Assembly (NCBI RefSeq): GCF_017876755.1
Contig: NZ_JAGIOO010000001.1
Span: 4,449,786-4,513,785, forward strand
Length of the DNA stretch: 64,000 bases
From: Crossiella equi
GTDB taxonomy: Bacteria > Actinomycetota > Actinomycetes > Mycobacteriales > Pseudonocardiaceae
Direction: 5' to 3'
The position numbers were made by a program, and so were the translations under genes. The first letter of the stretch is position 1. The number at the start of each line of letters is the position of its first letter. The notes beneath the pieces are model-generated. The model saw only the letters and a list, made by a program, of their open reading frames with translations. It had not been told where the DNA came from and made no database searches. Below are positions 46,584 through 54,336 of the stretch, in pieces.

Positions 46584-47507
46584 TCACCGTTCCTGGAGCG
46601 GCAGTCCGGCCGTCGGGTTGAAGGTGTCGTCATCGAGGTCGACACCGTGCCCCACGGCGACTGAGGTGTTGTCGAGCAGGCGGGTGCGCCCGGCTCGTGC
46701 GGCCAGGAGCAGTCGCCCCTTGCCGTTCTCCGGAGCCGGGCCGAGGTCCTTCGCCCGCAGCTCCGCGTAGTCCAGGACCAGGCCGGGCTCGGCCTCGACG
46801 GCCGCCCGGACCGCGGCCAGGATCGCCTCCGGACCACCCGGGCCCGCCTGGATGCCCTCGGCCAGCGCCCGCGGGACGCACAGCGCCGCGCGCCGCTCGT
46901 CCTCGCTGAGGTAGGCGTTGCGGGAGGACAGGGCGAGCCCGTCCTCGTCGCGCACGGTCGGCACGGCGACGATGCGCGTCTCCATGTTCAGGTCCTCGAC
47001 CATCCGCTTGACCAGCACGAACTGCTGGTAGTCCTTCTCGCCGAAGTAGGCGAAGTCCGGGCGGACGATGTTGAGCAGCTTGTTCACCACGGTGAGCACG
47101 CCCTCGAAGTGGCCGGGGCGCACCGCGCCCTCCAGCTCCGCGCCGAGCGGTCCCGCCTGGACGGTCGTGCCCGGGGTGCTGCCGTACATCTGCTCGGGGG
47201 CGGGGTTGAACACGAGCTCGACCCCCTCCTCGCGGCAGGCGTCGAGGTCGGCCTCCAGGGGCCGGGGGTAGCGGTGGAAGTCCTCGTTCGGCCCGAACTG
47301 GAGCGGGTTGACGAAGATCGAGACCACCGTGACCGAGCCCGCGACCCGGCGGGCGCGGCGGATCAGCGTGCGGTGGCCCTCGTGCAGCGCACCCATGGTG
47401 GGCACGAGGTTGACCTTGCGGCCGGTGGCGCGCAGTGCCCTGGTGACCTTGGCCAGCTCGGCGGGCGAGTGGTGGACGGTCAGCTCGCCGGGCGTGTAGG
47501 GCCTCAT
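46584..47507 (-). CDS. panC: Pantothenate synthetase
   Basis: A 307-residue ligase joining pantoate and beta-alanine with ATP. The class I nucleotidyl-transferase motif is VPTMGALHEGHRTLIRRAR, later FGEKDYQQFVLVKRMVEDLNM, and the KMSKS-equivalent ALSSRNAYLSEDER. Its ATG overlaps the stop of a 54-residue upstream frame (CATGA), so its translation is likely coupled to that small gene. It lies 15 bp upstream of panD. Confidence 0.95.
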   Translation of the reverse strand: MRPYTPGELTVHHSPAELAKVTRALRATGRKVNLVPTMGALHEGHRTLIRRARRVAGSVTVVSIFVNPLQFGPNEDFHRYPRPLEADLDACREEGVELVFNPAPEQMYGSTPGTTVQAGPLGAELEGAVRPGHFEGVLTVVNKLLNIVRPDFAYFGEKDYQQFVLVKRMVEDLNMETRIVAVPTVRDEDGLALSSRNAYLSEDERRAALCVPRALAEGIQAGPGGPEAILAAVRAAVEAEPGLVLDYAELRAKDLGPAPENGKGRLLLAARAGRTRLLDNTSVAVGHGVDLDDDTFNPTAGLPLQER

Positions 47508-47668
47508 GGCTGTTCCGCCTCCCCGAACTCAACTTCTGTGGTCACGTTGGGATGATGCCGTCCAGTTCTGCCCGTGCCGGTGGCCGGGTTGCGTCTCGTT
47601 CCCCTTAGGTGCGGTGGGGAGGCGCTCGGGTCTGGGCGAACCCTCGGGGTTGGCGCCGGGGTGGTCAT
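47504..47668 (-). CDS. Small coupled gene (54 aa) inside the pantothenate operon
   Basis: A 55-codon frame fills the whole space between the DUF2520 gene and panC. Its ATG (47668) overlaps the upstream stop as ATGA, and its TGA (47506-47504) overlaps the panC start as ATGA, so it is coupled at both ends. The product is basic and rich in Pro, Thr and Arg, ending EVEFGEAEQP, with no membrane segment and no family I recognise. Codons such as AGA, CTA and GTT are rare in this genome, so it may be a poorly translated leader rather than a stable protein. Confidence 0.55.
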   Translation of the reverse strand: MTTPAPTPRVRPDPSASPPHLRGTRRNPATGTGRTGRHHPNVTTEVEFGEAEQP

Positions 47669-48558
47669 GGTCGTTCCTCGTTGAGTTCGAGATGGACCGC
47701 CTCGGCCCGGTCCGGCCGGAGCAGGCCCGAGTCCACCGCGCGGTCGGCGGTGCGGTGGGCCAGTGCCCGGTAGGCGGGGAGGGCTTGGGGCGCGTGGGCT
47801 GCCAGCTCGCCCAGATGCCTGCGAATCGTACCGACATCGCCCCGGGCGACCGGTCCGGTGAGGGCCCGGTCACCGAGGCGCAGCGAGTTGTCCAGCGAGG
47901 CCGACAGCAGCGGCCCGAGCAGCCTGCCCGGGTCGCCCACGCCCGCCCGGCCGAGCAGCTCCGCGCACTCCGAGACCAGGGTGACCAGGTGGTTGGAGCC
48001 GTGGGCCAGCGCGGCGTGGTAGAGCCCCCGGGCGGACTCGGGGATGCGCACCGGCTCGGCGCCCATCTCCACCACCAGCGCCTCGGCCACGTTCCAGGCG
48101 ATCTCGTCGCCGTCCGGCGCGGTCACCCCGAACGGGCAGGCGGTCAGGCGCTGGAGGTCCTCCGGGCGGCCGGTGAAGGTCATGGCGGGGTGCAGGGCCA
48201 GCGGCAGCGCGCCGACCTCGGTCGCGGGGGCCAGCACGGCCACCCCGGAGGCGCCGGAGGTGTGCGTGAGGATCTGGCCCTGGCGCAGCGCCCCGGTGGC
48301 CACCAGGCCCCGGACCAGCCCGGCCAGCTCGTCGTCGGGCACCGCGAGCAGCACCAGGTCGGCGCGGCGGGCGACCTCGTCGGGCGGCAGGACCTCGGCG
48401 CCGGGCAGCAGCCTCTCGGCGCGGTTGAGGGAGGCGTTGGACACGGCGGCGGTGGCCACGACGTGGTGGCCCGCCCTGGCGAGTGCGGCACCGAGCACCG
48501 CACCGACCCGGCCTGCGGAGATCACCCCGACGAGGAGTCGGGCTGGTCGGTCGGTCAT
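47665..48558 (-). CDS. Rossmann-like and DUF2520 domain protein (Rv3603c-like)
   Basis: A 297-residue protein with an N-terminal NAD(P)-binding Rossmann domain (LLVGVISAGRVGAVLGAALARAGHHVV) and a C-terminal DUF2520 helical domain (GLYHAALAHGSNHLVTLVSECAELL), like a 6-phosphogluconate-dehydrogenase-type reductase. It always sits next to panC in the actinobacteria I know; a ketopantoate-reductase-like role is possible, but no activity is proven. AAGAGGA lies just before the ATG. Confidence 0.85.
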   Translation of the reverse strand: MTDRPARLLVGVISAGRVGAVLGAALARAGHHVVATAAVSNASLNRAERLLPGAEVLPPDEVARRADLVLLAVPDDELAGLVRGLVATGALRQGQILTHTSGASGVAVLAPATEVGALPLALHPAMTFTGRPEDLQRLTACPFGVTAPDGDEIAWNVAEALVVEMGAEPVRIPESARGLYHAALAHGSNHLVTLVSECAELLGRAGVGDPGRLLGPLLSASLDNSLRLGDRALTGPVARGDVGTIRRHLGELAAHAPQALPAYRALAHRTADRAVDSGLLRPDRAEAVHLELNEERP

Positions 48559-48664
48559 GACGTCCTCTTCCAGCGTTCCAGTCCCGCTCCGATGCGGGTA
48601 CCAGACGGCGTCCGCACGATAACGCCGCGCCCGCCGCCCGCGTGGTGATTGTGACCAGTCGCGC

Positions 48665-49831
48665 TCAGGCGCCGGCGGGCGACCCGCTGGCGATGTCCCG
48701 GGCCCGGTGCAGCGCGGTCAGCAGCTCGGTGTGCCGCTCGGACAGCTCCCGGGCGGCCGGACCCGCGCCGATGCGGTGCCGGAGGAACGCGAGCTCGGTG
48801 ACGGCCACCTGGTACTCGGCCACCGCCTGGGAGGCACGTTCGCCGGATCGCTTGTGCACGGCGTTGCGCCACCAGCGGCGGCCGGGCAGCGTGGAGAGCA
48901 GCTTGACCTCGCTGGGCGCGATCCAGCCCATCCGGGCCATCTCCGGCAGCTCGCCCGCGACCACGCGCTGCTCGCGGCGGCGCTGCCAGATGACCAGGGC
49001 CGCGGTGGCCAGGAAGATCGGGAACATGATCGCGAAGTAGACGTTGAGGAAGCCCAGGCCGCCACCGAAGGTGGCCGCGCCGTTCCACAGGGCGTGCAGC
49101 GTGACCGCGAGCAGGTAGCCCGCCAGCGGGGCCAGCACCTTGACCGCCCGGTTCGAGCTGGAGGCGGCGATGCCCGCGCCGATGCCCAGCATCACGGTGA
49201 ACAGCGGGTGCGCGAACGGCGAGAGCAGCCCACGCAGGATGAACACCGCGACCACACCGGTGCTCAGGCTGCCCAGGCCGTACTCGGCGAAGGCGCGGCC
49301 GAAGTAGAAGATGTTCTCGGTGAAGGCGAACCCGGCCGCGACCAGGCCGGAGTAGACGATGCCGTCCACGATGCCGTCGAACTCGTGGCGCCGCCGCCAC
49401 AGCAGGGCCACCACGAACAGGCCCTTGCCCGCCTCCTCGACCAGGGGCGCGGAGATGACCGAGGTGACCAGGTCGCCCTCGCCGCGGCCGAGCAGGATCT
49501 CGCCGAGGTGCTGCGCGGTGTCGTTGACCAGCAGCGCGCTCGCCGTGGCACCGCACGCGCCCCAGAGGAACGCGGCCAGCAGCAGCCGGGCGGGCTCAGG
49601 CTCCCAGCGGTCGACCCAGAGGAACGCGCCGACCACCGGGACCACCGGCAGCAGCGCGGCCAGCGCGCCGACCAGCACCGCCTCGATCCCGACCCGCGAG
49701 GTGGCCACGCCCAGCAGGACCAGCCCGGACACGCCGAGCACGATCAGGCCGAGCACCGATCCGAGCACCGCTTTCCGGCGCCGGGCGAACTGGTCCATCC
49801 GGGGCGAGACGGGGGCCTCAGGCGAAGTCAC
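48665..49831 (-). CDS. PrsW family intramembrane metalloprotease
   Basis: A 388-residue polytopic protein with the motifs of PrsW proteases: SAPLVEEAGKGL with the paired Glu, FAFTENIFYFG, and the metal-binding His in SPFAHPLFTVMLG and TLHALWNGA. PrsW cleaves anti-sigma factors within the membrane in Bacillus; here the substrate is unknown. The C-terminal third (about 280-388) is a cytosolic helical extension. GTG 49831 lies seven bases after TAAAGT (49839-49844); the in-frame TTG at 49837 would fall between them and is less likely. Confidence 0.85.
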   Translation of the reverse strand: MTSPEAPVSPRMDQFARRRKAVLGSVLGLIVLGVSGLVLLGVATSRVGIEAVLVGALAALLPVVPVVGAFLWVDRWEPEPARLLLAAFLWGACGATASALLVNDTAQHLGEILLGRGEGDLVTSVISAPLVEEAGKGLFVVALLWRRRHEFDGIVDGIVYSGLVAAGFAFTENIFYFGRAFAEYGLGSLSTGVVAVFILRGLLSPFAHPLFTVMLGIGAGIAASSSNRAVKVLAPLAGYLLAVTLHALWNGAATFGGGLGFLNVYFAIMFPIFLATAALVIWQRRREQRVVAGELPEMARMGWIAPSEVKLLSTLPGRRWWRNAVHKRSGERASQAVAEYQVAVTELAFLRHRIGAGPAARELSERHTELLTALHRARDIASGSPAGA

Positions 49832-49854
49832 GATCAAGACTTTACGGTCAGCAC
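49832..49854. promoter_or_regulatory. 23-bp bidirectional leaderless promoter (PrsW / methyltransferase)
   Basis: The core ACTTTACGGT (49839-49848) holds TACGGT on the plus strand, ending six bases before the ATG at 49855, and TAAAGT on the minus strand, ending seven bases before the GTG at 49831. The hexamers share the central TA. Length and spacing are the same as in 31182-31204, although the bases differ. Confidence 0.7.
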
Positions 49855-50811
49855 ATGCGGGACTGGCAGGACGCCTGGTGGAAAGCGTTGTACTCCGATG
49901 GGGGGTTCTTTACCCGCGGCGAGCGCCCGGCGGGGCACTTCCGCACCGCGCCGCTGGTCGGCCCGGAGCTCGCCCAGGCCCTGTTGACGCTGCTGGCACG
50001 GGTGGACGAGGGCCTCGGACATCCGTCCACTGTGGACTTCGTGGACCTCGGCGCGGGCGGCGGCGAGCTGGCCGCGGCCGTCACCCGGCTGGCCCCTCCA
50101 GAACTGGCCGCACGTCTCCGGGTAACCGCCGTGGACCTCGGTCCGGCCCGGGAACTGCCTGGAGTGCGCTGGGTCCGCGAGGCTCCGGAGCGGGTCACCG
50201 GACTGCTGGTCGGGCACGAGTGGCTGGACGCGGTGCCCTGCCCAGTGGTGGTCCACAGTGGACGGATCCGGCGGCTGCTGGTGGACGAGCGGGGCACCGA
50301 GCGACCGGGCCCCGAGGCCGGACCGGAGGAGCTGGCCTGGCTGGAGAGGTGGTGGCCGCTGGCGCCGGGCGAGCGGGCCGAGGTCGGCCTGAGCAGGGAC
50401 GACGCCTGGGCGGACGCGGTGCGCCGGGTGCGCGGGGCGGCGCTGGCGGTGGACTACGGGCACCTGGCGGGCGGGCGGCCCCGGCAGGGCACGCTCACCG
50501 GGTACCGCGAGGGGCGGCAGGTCCCGCCGGTACCGGACGGCAGCTGCGACATCACCGCGCACGTGGCGATGGACGCCTGCGCGGCCCCCGGCTCCGTGCT
50601 GCTCACCCAGGCCGAGGCCCTGCGCCGCCTGGGCCTGTCCGCCACCCCTGCCCCCGCGTCCTGGGCGGCCACCGACCCCGTGGCCTGGCTCGACGCGACC
50701 GAGGCGGCGGGCCGGGTGCACGAGCTGACCGACCCGGCGGGCCTGGGTGGCTTCCTCTGGCTGCTCCAGAGCACCGACGGTCTGCCCGCCGAGGCGCTCG
50801 TGCGAGCATGA
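49855..50811 (+). CDS. NDUFAF7/MidA-type SAM-dependent methyltransferase
   Basis: A 318-residue protein of the DUF185/Methyltransf_28 family. SAM motif I is VDFVDLGAGGGELAAAV; the family-specific block ALAVDYGHL followed by GTLTGYREGRQVPPVPDGSCDITAHV aligns with NDUFAF7 and MidA. Mitochondrial NDUFAF7 dimethylates an arginine of NDUFS2, the NuoD homologue of complex I. The next gene, overlapping by ATGA, encodes a NuoD paralogue, so a modifier-target pair is a strong inference. Leaderless start as described for 49832-49854. Confidence 0.8.
   Translation: MRDWQDAWWKALYSDGGFFTRGERPAGHFRTAPLVGPELAQALLTLLARVDEGLGHPSTVDFVDLGAGGGELAAAVTRLAPPELAARLRVTAVDLGPARELPGVRWVREAPERVTGLLVGHEWLDAVPCPVVVHSGRIRRLLVDERGTERPGPEAGPEELAWLERWWPLAPGERAEVGLSRDDAWADAVRRVRGAALAVDYGHLAGGRPRQGTLTGYREGRQVPPVPDGSCDITAHVAMDACAAPGSVLLTQAEALRRLGLSATPAPASWAATDPVAWLDATEAAGRVHELTDPAGLGGFLWLLQSTDGLPAEALVRA
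50025..50037. repeat. 13-bp palindrome GTCCACTGTGGAC, copy 5
   Basis: Exact copy with central T, inside the methyltransferase gene, encoding STVD. Confidence 0.75.
50251..50263. repeat. 13-bp palindrome GTCCACAGTGGAC, copy 6
   Basis: Exact copy in the same gene as copy 5 but in another frame, encoding VHSG. Confidence 0.75.
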
Positions 50812-51959
50812 CTGGCGTGAGCAGGCAGGAGATCGTCGGCGTCGGCGCGGGCGCGGCACACCTCGGCGTGGACCGGGTGGTGGACCTGGGCCCACTGCAC
50901 CCCTCGGCGCACGGGGCCTACCGGCTGCGGCTCACCGTGGGCGGCGACCACGTGATCACCTCGGCCGAACCGCTGGTCGGACACCTGCACCGGGGCGCGG
51001 AGAAGCTGTTCGAGGTGCGCGACTACCGCCAGGTGCTCACCCTGGCCAACCGGCACGACTGGCTGGCCGCCTTCTGCAACGAGGTCGTGGTGGCGCAGGC
51101 GGTCGAGCGGATGACCGGCATGGACGTGCCCGCCCGCGCGCTCTGGCTGCGCACCCTGCTGTGCGAGCTGAACCGCCTGCTCGCCCACCTGGTCTTCCTG
51201 ACCCCGCTCACCCGCTCCCCACAGGGCCCGCCCACCGAGGCCACCGCCACTCTCCAGGCCGCCACCCAGGCCGTGCAGGGGGCGATGGAGGAGGCCTCGG
51301 GCGGCCGCATCCACTTCATGGCCAGCCGCATCGGCGGCCTGCGCGAGGACGTGCCCGCGGGCTGGACGGACCACGTGACCGCCGTGCTGTCCACAGTAGA
51401 CGGAGCACTGACCGCAATTCAGTCCACTGTGGACTCAGCGGTGTTCGTCGAGGCGCACCAAGGCATCGGCGTGCTGAGCACCGAGGACGCCCAGGCCCTC
51501 GGCGTGACCGGCCCGGCCGGACGGGCCAGCGGCCTGGACTTCGACCTCCGCCGCGACGACCCGACCTCGGCCTACGGCGACCTGGAGATCACACCGGTCC
51601 TGGCGACCGAGGGCGACGCCTTGGCCCGGGTGCGCTGCCTGGTCGGCGAGGTGGCGCAGTCCCTGCGCCTGTCCCGCGCCTGCCTGGCGGCCCTGCCCCC
51701 GGGCCCGGTGAACCTGCGCCTGCCCAAGGCGATCAAGGCCCCGGAGGGCTCGGTCTACACCTGGGGCGAGGCGCCGCTCGGCGTCTCGGGCGTGCACCTG
51801 AGCTCCCGTGGCGAGAAGACGCCATGGCGGCTCAAGCTGCGCACACCCTCGTTCAACAACATCCAGGCCCTGGCCGCACTGCTCCCGGGCACCCCGGTGT
51901 CGGCCCTGCCCGCCGTGCTGGGCTCGTTCGCCGTGATCGTCGGCGACGTGGACAAGTAA
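50808..51959 (+). CDS. NuoD-like (NADH-quinone oxidoreductase 49-kDa subunit) paralogue
   Basis: A 383-residue protein of the NuoD/hydrogenase large-subunit family. Diagnostic parts are HPSAHGAYRL (31-40), GHLHRGAEKLFE (58-69), the helical NRHDWLAAFCNE, and the C-terminal SFNNIQALAALLPG with FAVIVGDVDK (NuoD: S.vN...GE.DR). It is somewhat shorter than complex I NuoD and no other nuo gene lies near, so it is an orphan copy. Nickel-binding cysteines are absent, as in NuoD. Its ATG overlaps the methyltransferase stop. Whether it assembles into an alternative complex I or a membrane-bound oxidoreductase is unknown. Confidence 0.85.
   Translation: MTGVSRQEIVGVGAGAAHLGVDRVVDLGPLHPSAHGAYRLRLTVGGDHVITSAEPLVGHLHRGAEKLFEVRDYRQVLTLANRHDWLAAFCNEVVVAQAVERMTGMDVPARALWLRTLLCELNRLLAHLVFLTPLTRSPQGPPTEATATLQAATQAVQGAMEEASGGRIHFMASRIGGLREDVPAGWTDHVTAVLSTVDGALTAIQSTVDSAVFVEAHQGIGVLSTEDAQALGVTGPAGRASGLDFDLRRDDPTSAYGDLEITPVLATEGDALARVRCLVGEVAQSLRLSRACLAALPPGPVNLRLPKAIKAPEGSVYTWGEAPLGVSGVHLSSRGEKTPWRLKLRTPSFNNIQALAALLPGTPVSALPAVLGSFAVIVGDVDK
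51422..51434. repeat. 13-bp palindrome GTCCACTGTGGAC, copy 7
   Basis: Exact copy with central T in the NuoD-like gene, encoding STVD. A one-mismatch copy (GTCCACAGTAGAC) lies 34 bp upstream at 51388-51400. Confidence 0.75.
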
Positions 51960-51987
51960 GTCGGCCGCCGCCGCTCGTACGGCAGTC

Positions 51988-52021
51988 CGGGCGTGGTGTG
52001 GCGCCGGAGGCGACACGCCCG
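51988..52021. terminator. Possible hairpin after the NuoD-like gene
   Basis: CGGGCGTG (51988-51995) pairs with CACGCCCG (52014-52021) around an 18-base loop, 28 bp after the stop and before the convergent gene at 52089. Confidence 0.4.
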
Positions 52022-52088
52022 CTGCTCGCCTGGCTCTTGTGTTTTCGCTCCCTGAGTGACCTCGCCGCGCGCGGAGCGCGCCGATGAC

Positions 52089-53768
52089 TCAGTCGTCCTT
52101 GCGCCTGCGGCGGCGCGGCGGCTCCGAGTTGCCGTGCGCGGCCAGGAGCTCGCTCACCGACTTGCCGCCACCGCCGTGCGCGCCCGTGTCCGGGTCGACG
52201 CGGGAGCGGCTGCTCTCGTCGGAGAGCTCCGGGTTCCACTCCCCGCTGTCCCAGGTGCTCTCCGGCTTGCGGCGGCGACCGCCACCGGCGTCGGGCTCGG
52301 GTTCGGGGGCCGGGTCCGGCTTGCGCCTGCGGCCCTGGTCGGCCGCGGGTGGCTCGTAGTCGGGCTTGCGGCGACGGCCGGCGGGCTCCTCAGCAGGGCT
52401 TTCCGGCTTGCGTCGGCGGCCGGCGGACTCGGCCTCCGGCCAGGCCTGGTTGCCCGACTCGGCGTCGTACATCCAGGACGGGGTCGCTGCGGGCTCGTTG
52501 GGTTCCGGTTCAGGGCGGTAACGGCGGGCCACGAGATCAGTGTGGTCGATCGCGGCTGGGGCCTTGGGCTCGGGGTAACGATCAAGCTTCGGTTCCGGCG
52601 AACGGGTGGCGCTCGCCGGGCGCTGCACTTGGCCGCCGCCGATGACCTGACCTCGGCTGACGGCCGGTTCCGGGTGCGAGACGTGCACGGTGGGCGCGGC
52701 GGCCGGTTCCGGACGCGCGGGGGCGGGACGAGCGGGGGCGCCGCCGTCCAGGCCCGCGACGATGTTCTCCTTCGGCGCGGCCGGGCGCTGGGGCTCCGGC
52801 TTGCGCTGCTGCTCCGGCTTGCGCTGGGGTTCCGGCGGCGGGCGGCGGAACTCCGGGCGCGGGGCCTGCGGGCCCGAGGCGCGGGTGAGCCGGGTGGTCT
52901 CGGCGAAGGCGGGCTCCGGCTCGCGGCGCTCGGGCTCCCGGCGCTCCGGCTCGCGGCGCGGCTGCGAGCGCTGCACGTCCGGGCGACTGGGCTCCGGGGT
53001 GGTCTGCTTGCGCGGCGGCACGTGCTGGCGCTGCGGCGCGGCGGGCGGGCGCTGCGGCTGGGCCGGGCGCACGGCGTCCTTGGCCACGAACGCGGTGCGG
53101 GCGTTGTCCGCGCGCACCTCCGGCTCCTTGACCGGCGGGATGAGCGCGGTGCTCTCCACGGCGTCGGTGCGGGTGGCCTGGGCGCGCACCACCGGCTGCT
53201 CGACGGCGTTCGCGGTGATCTTGCGGATGCGCTCCTCGGCGGAGGCGATGACCCGGTCGGAGCGGTCGGAGATGGCCAGGCGCCGCTGGTCGGGCAGCGA
53301 GCGCATGCGGGTGGACTCCGCGCGCAGCGCCACGCGCTCGACGAGCACCTCACCGCCGAGCAGTGCCTCCAGGTTCTCCCGGAGCGAGCGCAGCTCCTTG
53401 CGCAGGTCCTCCAGCTCGCTGCGGGACTCCTGCTCCAGCTTCTCGCGGGTCTTGGACTCCACCTCGAGCTCGTACTCGCGCCGGGCCGCGACCTCGCACT
53501 CCAGCTCTAGCTCGTAGACCCGGTGCAGCTCCTCGGCGCGCTGGGCCCGGTCGCCTGCCTGCTTGCGGTAGCGCGCGGCGGCGAACGCGCCGACCAGCGC
53601 CGCCCACAGGGCCGCGACCACACCCAGCCGCAACCATCGGGCATCGTCGCTGACCACGAGCACCACCGCGGCGGTCGCGGCCAGGGCCAGCACGGCCACC
53701 AGCAGTGCGATTCCGTTGCCACGGACGGTGCTGCGAGGCTCGGCGGTCGAGTCGCTGCGGCCGTTCAT
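52089..53768 (-). CDS. Membrane-anchored coiled-coil protein with charged Pro-rich tail (Rv3604c-like)
   Basis: A 559-residue protein. Two membrane helices (about residues 18-57) are followed by a coiled coil (about 60-130; VYELELECEVAARREYELEVESK) and a long Pro/Arg/Glu-rich disordered region. GRRRKP occurs four times near the C-terminus and the protein ends RRRRRKDD. Position and layout match the conserved mycobacterial membrane protein Rv3604c; the role is unknown. ATG 53768 lies seven bases after TACCGT (53776-53781), fitting a leaderless start. The basic tail probably binds nucleic acid or acidic lipids. Confidence 0.75.
   Translation of the reverse strand: MNGRSDSTAEPRSTVRGNGIALLVAVLALAATAAVVLVVSDDARWLRLGVVAALWAALVGAFAAARYRKQAGDRAQRAEELHRVYELELECEVAARREYELEVESKTREKLEQESRSELEDLRKELRSLRENLEALLGGEVLVERVALRAESTRMRSLPDQRRLAISDRSDRVIASAEERIRKITANAVEQPVVRAQATRTDAVESTALIPPVKEPEVRADNARTAFVAKDAVRPAQPQRPPAAPQRQHVPPRKQTTPEPSRPDVQRSQPRREPERREPERREPEPAFAETTRLTRASGPQAPRPEFRRPPPEPQRKPEQQRKPEPQRPAAPKENIVAGLDGGAPARPAPARPEPAAAPTVHVSHPEPAVSRGQVIGGGQVQRPASATRSPEPKLDRYPEPKAPAAIDHTDLVARRYRPEPEPNEPAATPSWMYDAESGNQAWPEAESAGRRRKPESPAEEPAGRRRKPDYEPPAADQGRRRKPDPAPEPEPDAGGGRRRKPESTWDSGEWNPELSDESSRSRVDPDTGAHGGGGKSVSELLAAHGNSEPPRRRRRKDD
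52259..52421. repeat. Four spaced RRRKP-coding repeats
   Basis: The coding-strand segment for GRRRKP recurs four times at intervals of about 40-55 bp (near 52400-52421, 52360-52380, 52313-52333 and 52259-52279). The DNA copies vary at third positions while the peptide is kept, so the protein repeat is what is selected. Confidence 0.7.
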
Positions 53769-53877
53769 GGAACACACGGTACCCGGCAGTTATCGGTTCG
53801 AGACCTGTCCTTCAGGTTCCGGATTGATAAGGAAGTCATTCAGGCGACGAAAAAAGCCACCCAGCGCGACGGTTCGC

Positions 53878-54336
53878 TCACCGGTTGTCGCGGTCCTCGG
53901 GCTGGTCCGGGGTGCGGCAGCAGTGTTCCAGCCACAGCCCGGCGGCCACCAGGGCGGCCGCGCTGAACGCGGCGAGCACCGCGGGCACGGTGTCGGACTC
54001 GGCCGCCGCGAGCTGCCCCCTCAGCGGCAGCACGTAGGCCAGCATGGCCAGCCAGACCCCCAGCAGCACCGCCCCCGCCAGCGAGGACGCCTTCGCCAGC
54101 GCCACCGAGCGGGCGGCCACCAACGGCTCCAGCGTGCGTGCGTTCGGCCGCCGCTGGATACGCCCGCGCAGCACGAAGCCCCACCACGCCTCACCGATCG
54201 CGACCGGCAGCAGCGTGACCCCGGCAAGCACCGGGACGCGCGGCACGTAGCCGTAGGCGAGCCGGAGTGCGAGATATGCCACAACGGCGACCACGAGCCC
54301 CGGTACGAGCAGATCGCGGGTCCTGGTGAACCTCAC
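53878..54336 (-). CDS. DUF3180 membrane protein (Rv3605c-like)
   Basis: A 152-residue protein with four predicted helices, starting RFTRTRDLLVPGLVVAVVAYLALRL; a basic GRIQRRPNARTLEPLVAARSVALAKA loop is a DUF3180 feature. It lies between folK and the Rv3604c-like gene, as in mycobacteria. GTG 54336 overlaps the TPR-gene stop (GTGA). Function is unknown. Confidence 0.82.
   Translation of the reverse strand: MRFTRTRDLLVPGLVVAVVAYLALRLAYGYVPRVPVLAGVTLLPVAIGEAWWGFVLRGRIQRRPNARTLEPLVAARSVALAKASSLAGAVLLGVWLAMLAYVLPLRGQLAAAESDTVPAVLAAFSAAALVAAGLWLEHCCRTPDQPEDRDNR

Noticed and set aside
50808-51959. Part of a complete NADH dehydrogenase (nuo) operon
   Set aside because: No other nuo subunit gene is adjacent; both flanking genes beyond the methyltransferase are unrelated.
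52259-52421. Regularly spaced repeats resembling a CRISPR array
   Set aside because: They are short, vary at third codon positions, lie in one reading frame and encode RRRKP units of a protein.
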